64,000 nt of DNA, from the NCBI RefSeq assembly GCF_001280515.1, contig NZ_LBIQ01000014.1:1-64000 (forward strand). The letters run 5' to 3'. Below, piece by piece: positions 63,527-64,000 of the stretch (the first letter of the stretch is position 1; every line of letters starts with the position of its first letter). The notes under the pieces were generated by a model. The model had not been told where the DNA came from. It searched no databases and saw only the letters and a list, made by a program, of their open reading frames with translations. Origin of the DNA: Mangrovimonas sp. ST2L15. Lineage in GTDB: Bacteria; Bacteroidota; Bacteroidia; Flavobacteriales; Flavobacteriaceae. A program made the position numbers and the translations under genes.

Positions 63527-63571
63527 TGATCGCGACAGGATTCGAACCTGTGACCGTCTGCTTAGAAGGCA
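63527..63571 (-). tRNA. Displaced 3' fragment of tRNA-Arg(TCT): element attachment site
   Basis: On the minus strand one reads an anticodon loop CTTCTAA (anticodon TCT), the 3' anticodon stem GCAGA, the T arm ACAGG-TTCGAAT-CCTGT, the acceptor strand CGCGATC and a discriminator A. The 5' half (acceptor, D arm) is absent: the bases further right do not fold as a tRNA, and the 5' anticodon strand reads TATGC, one mismatch from TCTGC. The identity ends in the anticodon stem, the usual crossover region of tRNA-targeting integrases. The intact gene should lie at the far end of the element, outside the window. Confidence 0.85.
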
Positions 63572-63610
63572 TAAACTAAGTTACAAATCAAACAAATATT
63601 TAAATGTATT

Positions 63611-63645
63611 AAAACCTTTATAAGTCAAACAATTATAAAGGTTTT
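63611..63645. repeat. Inverted repeat between attachment site and integrase
   Basis: The perfect 13-bp inverted repeat AAAACCTTTATAA / TTATAAAGGTTTT with a 9-base loop lies inside the element. It may be a terminator for transcripts entering from the chromosome or a recombination-protein site. Confidence 0.6.
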
Positions 63646-63701
63646 ATGTTTATAACTTATGGATTTATTTACTGTTTACTTTGTGCTATTGGGTTAAATT
63701 T

Positions 63702-63722
63702 GTGTTACAAATGTGTTACAAA
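63702..63722. repeat. Direct repeats GTGTTACAAA upstream of the integrase gene
   Basis: Two copies (63702-63711 and 63713-63722) stand 11 bases apart, one helical turn, just before the integrase start. A third partial copy (GTTACAAA) lies near 63580 beside the tRNA fragment. The arrangement suits integrase arm-type or excisionase sites. Confidence 0.5.
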
Positions 63723-63733
63723 CCAAAATTACA

Positions 63734-64000
63734 ATGAAAGCAACAGCGGAGATTTACTTAGACCCAAGAGAAAAAGCTACTGGAGAATGTTCTGTAAAGA
63801 TTAGAGTAACTTATAACAGAAAGCGTAAATACTACTCTACAGGAATAGATTTAACTGTTGGTGAGTTTGAAAAAATAATTAGGAGTAAAAGGCGAAGTCA
63901 TGAGCAAAAGGCTATTTTGACCAAACTAGAAGTTTTTAAAGCTAAGGCAAACAAAGTTATTGACAATTTAAAGGTGTTTACTTTTACTAAATTTTCCGAG
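63734..64000 (+). CDS. Tyrosine recombinase (site-specific integrase), N-terminal 89 codons, truncated by window edge
   Basis: The frame from ATG at 63734 is open to the right edge. It starts MKATAEIYLDPREKATGECS, then VKIRVTYNRKRKYYSTGIDL, and continues with a Lys-rich helix (FEKIIRSKRRSHEQKAILTK). This matches the N-terminal arm-binding and start of the SAM-like core-binding domains of Bacteroidota phage/ICE integrases; the catalytic domain would lie beyond the window. It faces away from the tRNA-Arg fragment and begins the integrated element. Whether the element is a prophage, an ICE or a smaller island cannot be told here. Confidence 0.88.
   Translation, partial: MKATAEIYLDPREKATGECSVKIRVTYNRKRKYYSTGIDLTVGEFEKIIRSKRRSHEQKAILTKLEVFKAKANKVIDNLKVFTFTKFSE

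Noticed and set aside
63527-63571. Functional tRNA-Arg gene
   Set aside because: Only the anticodon-loop-to-3'-end half is present; no D arm or 5' acceptor strand is found to the right.

Overview
The window looks like a low-GC chromosome segment from a member of the Flavobacteriaceae (Bacteroidota). Supporting signs are a type IX secretion (T9SS) cargo/PorP-SprF surface locus, T9SS type A and type B sorting domains, MiaE, DUF3822 beside rsmD, a DnaX without the zinc-module cysteines, almost no Shine-Dalgarno sequences, and repeated promoter -7 boxes of the Bacteroidota form TAnnTTTG. The species cannot be named from the sequence alone.

Layout. 1-9.2 kb (minus strand) is a surface locus: a type B-sorted Ig-like protein, a PorP/SprF barrel carrying a long Ala/Glu/Gln helical rod and a SPOR-like end, and a giant SprB-repeat adhesin cut by the left edge; a beta-helix secreted protein lies just upstream. 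9.4-14.6 kb holds a small exported protein, an FkbM methyltransferase, the polyphosphate pair ppk1-ppx and a PorT-type barrel. 14.6-19.2 kb holds a T9SS-secreted protein broken in an 11-base homopolymer, miaE, a lipoprotein, dnaX and the RNase P RNA. 19.2-27.2 kb holds a SYLF protein, rsmD/DUF3822 and a plus-strand operon with a RecD-like helicase, DUF4126, kdsB, a HAD phosphatase, a kdnB-like Kdo 8-oxidase and an acyltransferase, pointing to modified Kdo in the lipopolysaccharide. 27.3-37 kb is mostly housekeeping: YebC, a Prc-type protease, a pterin dehydratase, GcvT and aminopeptidase P. 37-40.4 kb holds a PhoX-like propeller lipoprotein overlapping an imelysin-like/di-heme peroxidase fusion. 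40.3-41.7 kb is an SdpR/SdpI repressor-membrane pair with DUF2721.

42.9-47.8 kb is the threonine operon thrA-thrB-thrC. It is preceded by a 38-codon leader peptide with a run of Thr and Ile codons followed at once by a hairpin, an attenuator of the thrL type that ordinary gene calling would miss. 47.9-63.5 kb is again core genome: Nnr, a TlpA-like lipoprotein, HutH, ClpC, GyrA, a TPR protein, an NlpC/P60 peptidase, a thiolase and a PgpH-type 7TM-HD phosphodiesterase.

At 63.53 kb the core ends in a displaced 3' fragment of tRNA-Arg(TCT), followed by the first 89 codons of a tyrosine recombinase. This is the left end (attL side) of an integrated element whose cargo lies beyond the right edge. 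Any large accessory system is therefore most likely just outside the window. Inside it, the most noteworthy items are the thr attenuator, the element boundary, the iron/peroxidase gene pair with a terminator-shaped hairpin inside the second gene, the broken homopolymer gene, and the rod-bearing PorP/SprF protein.
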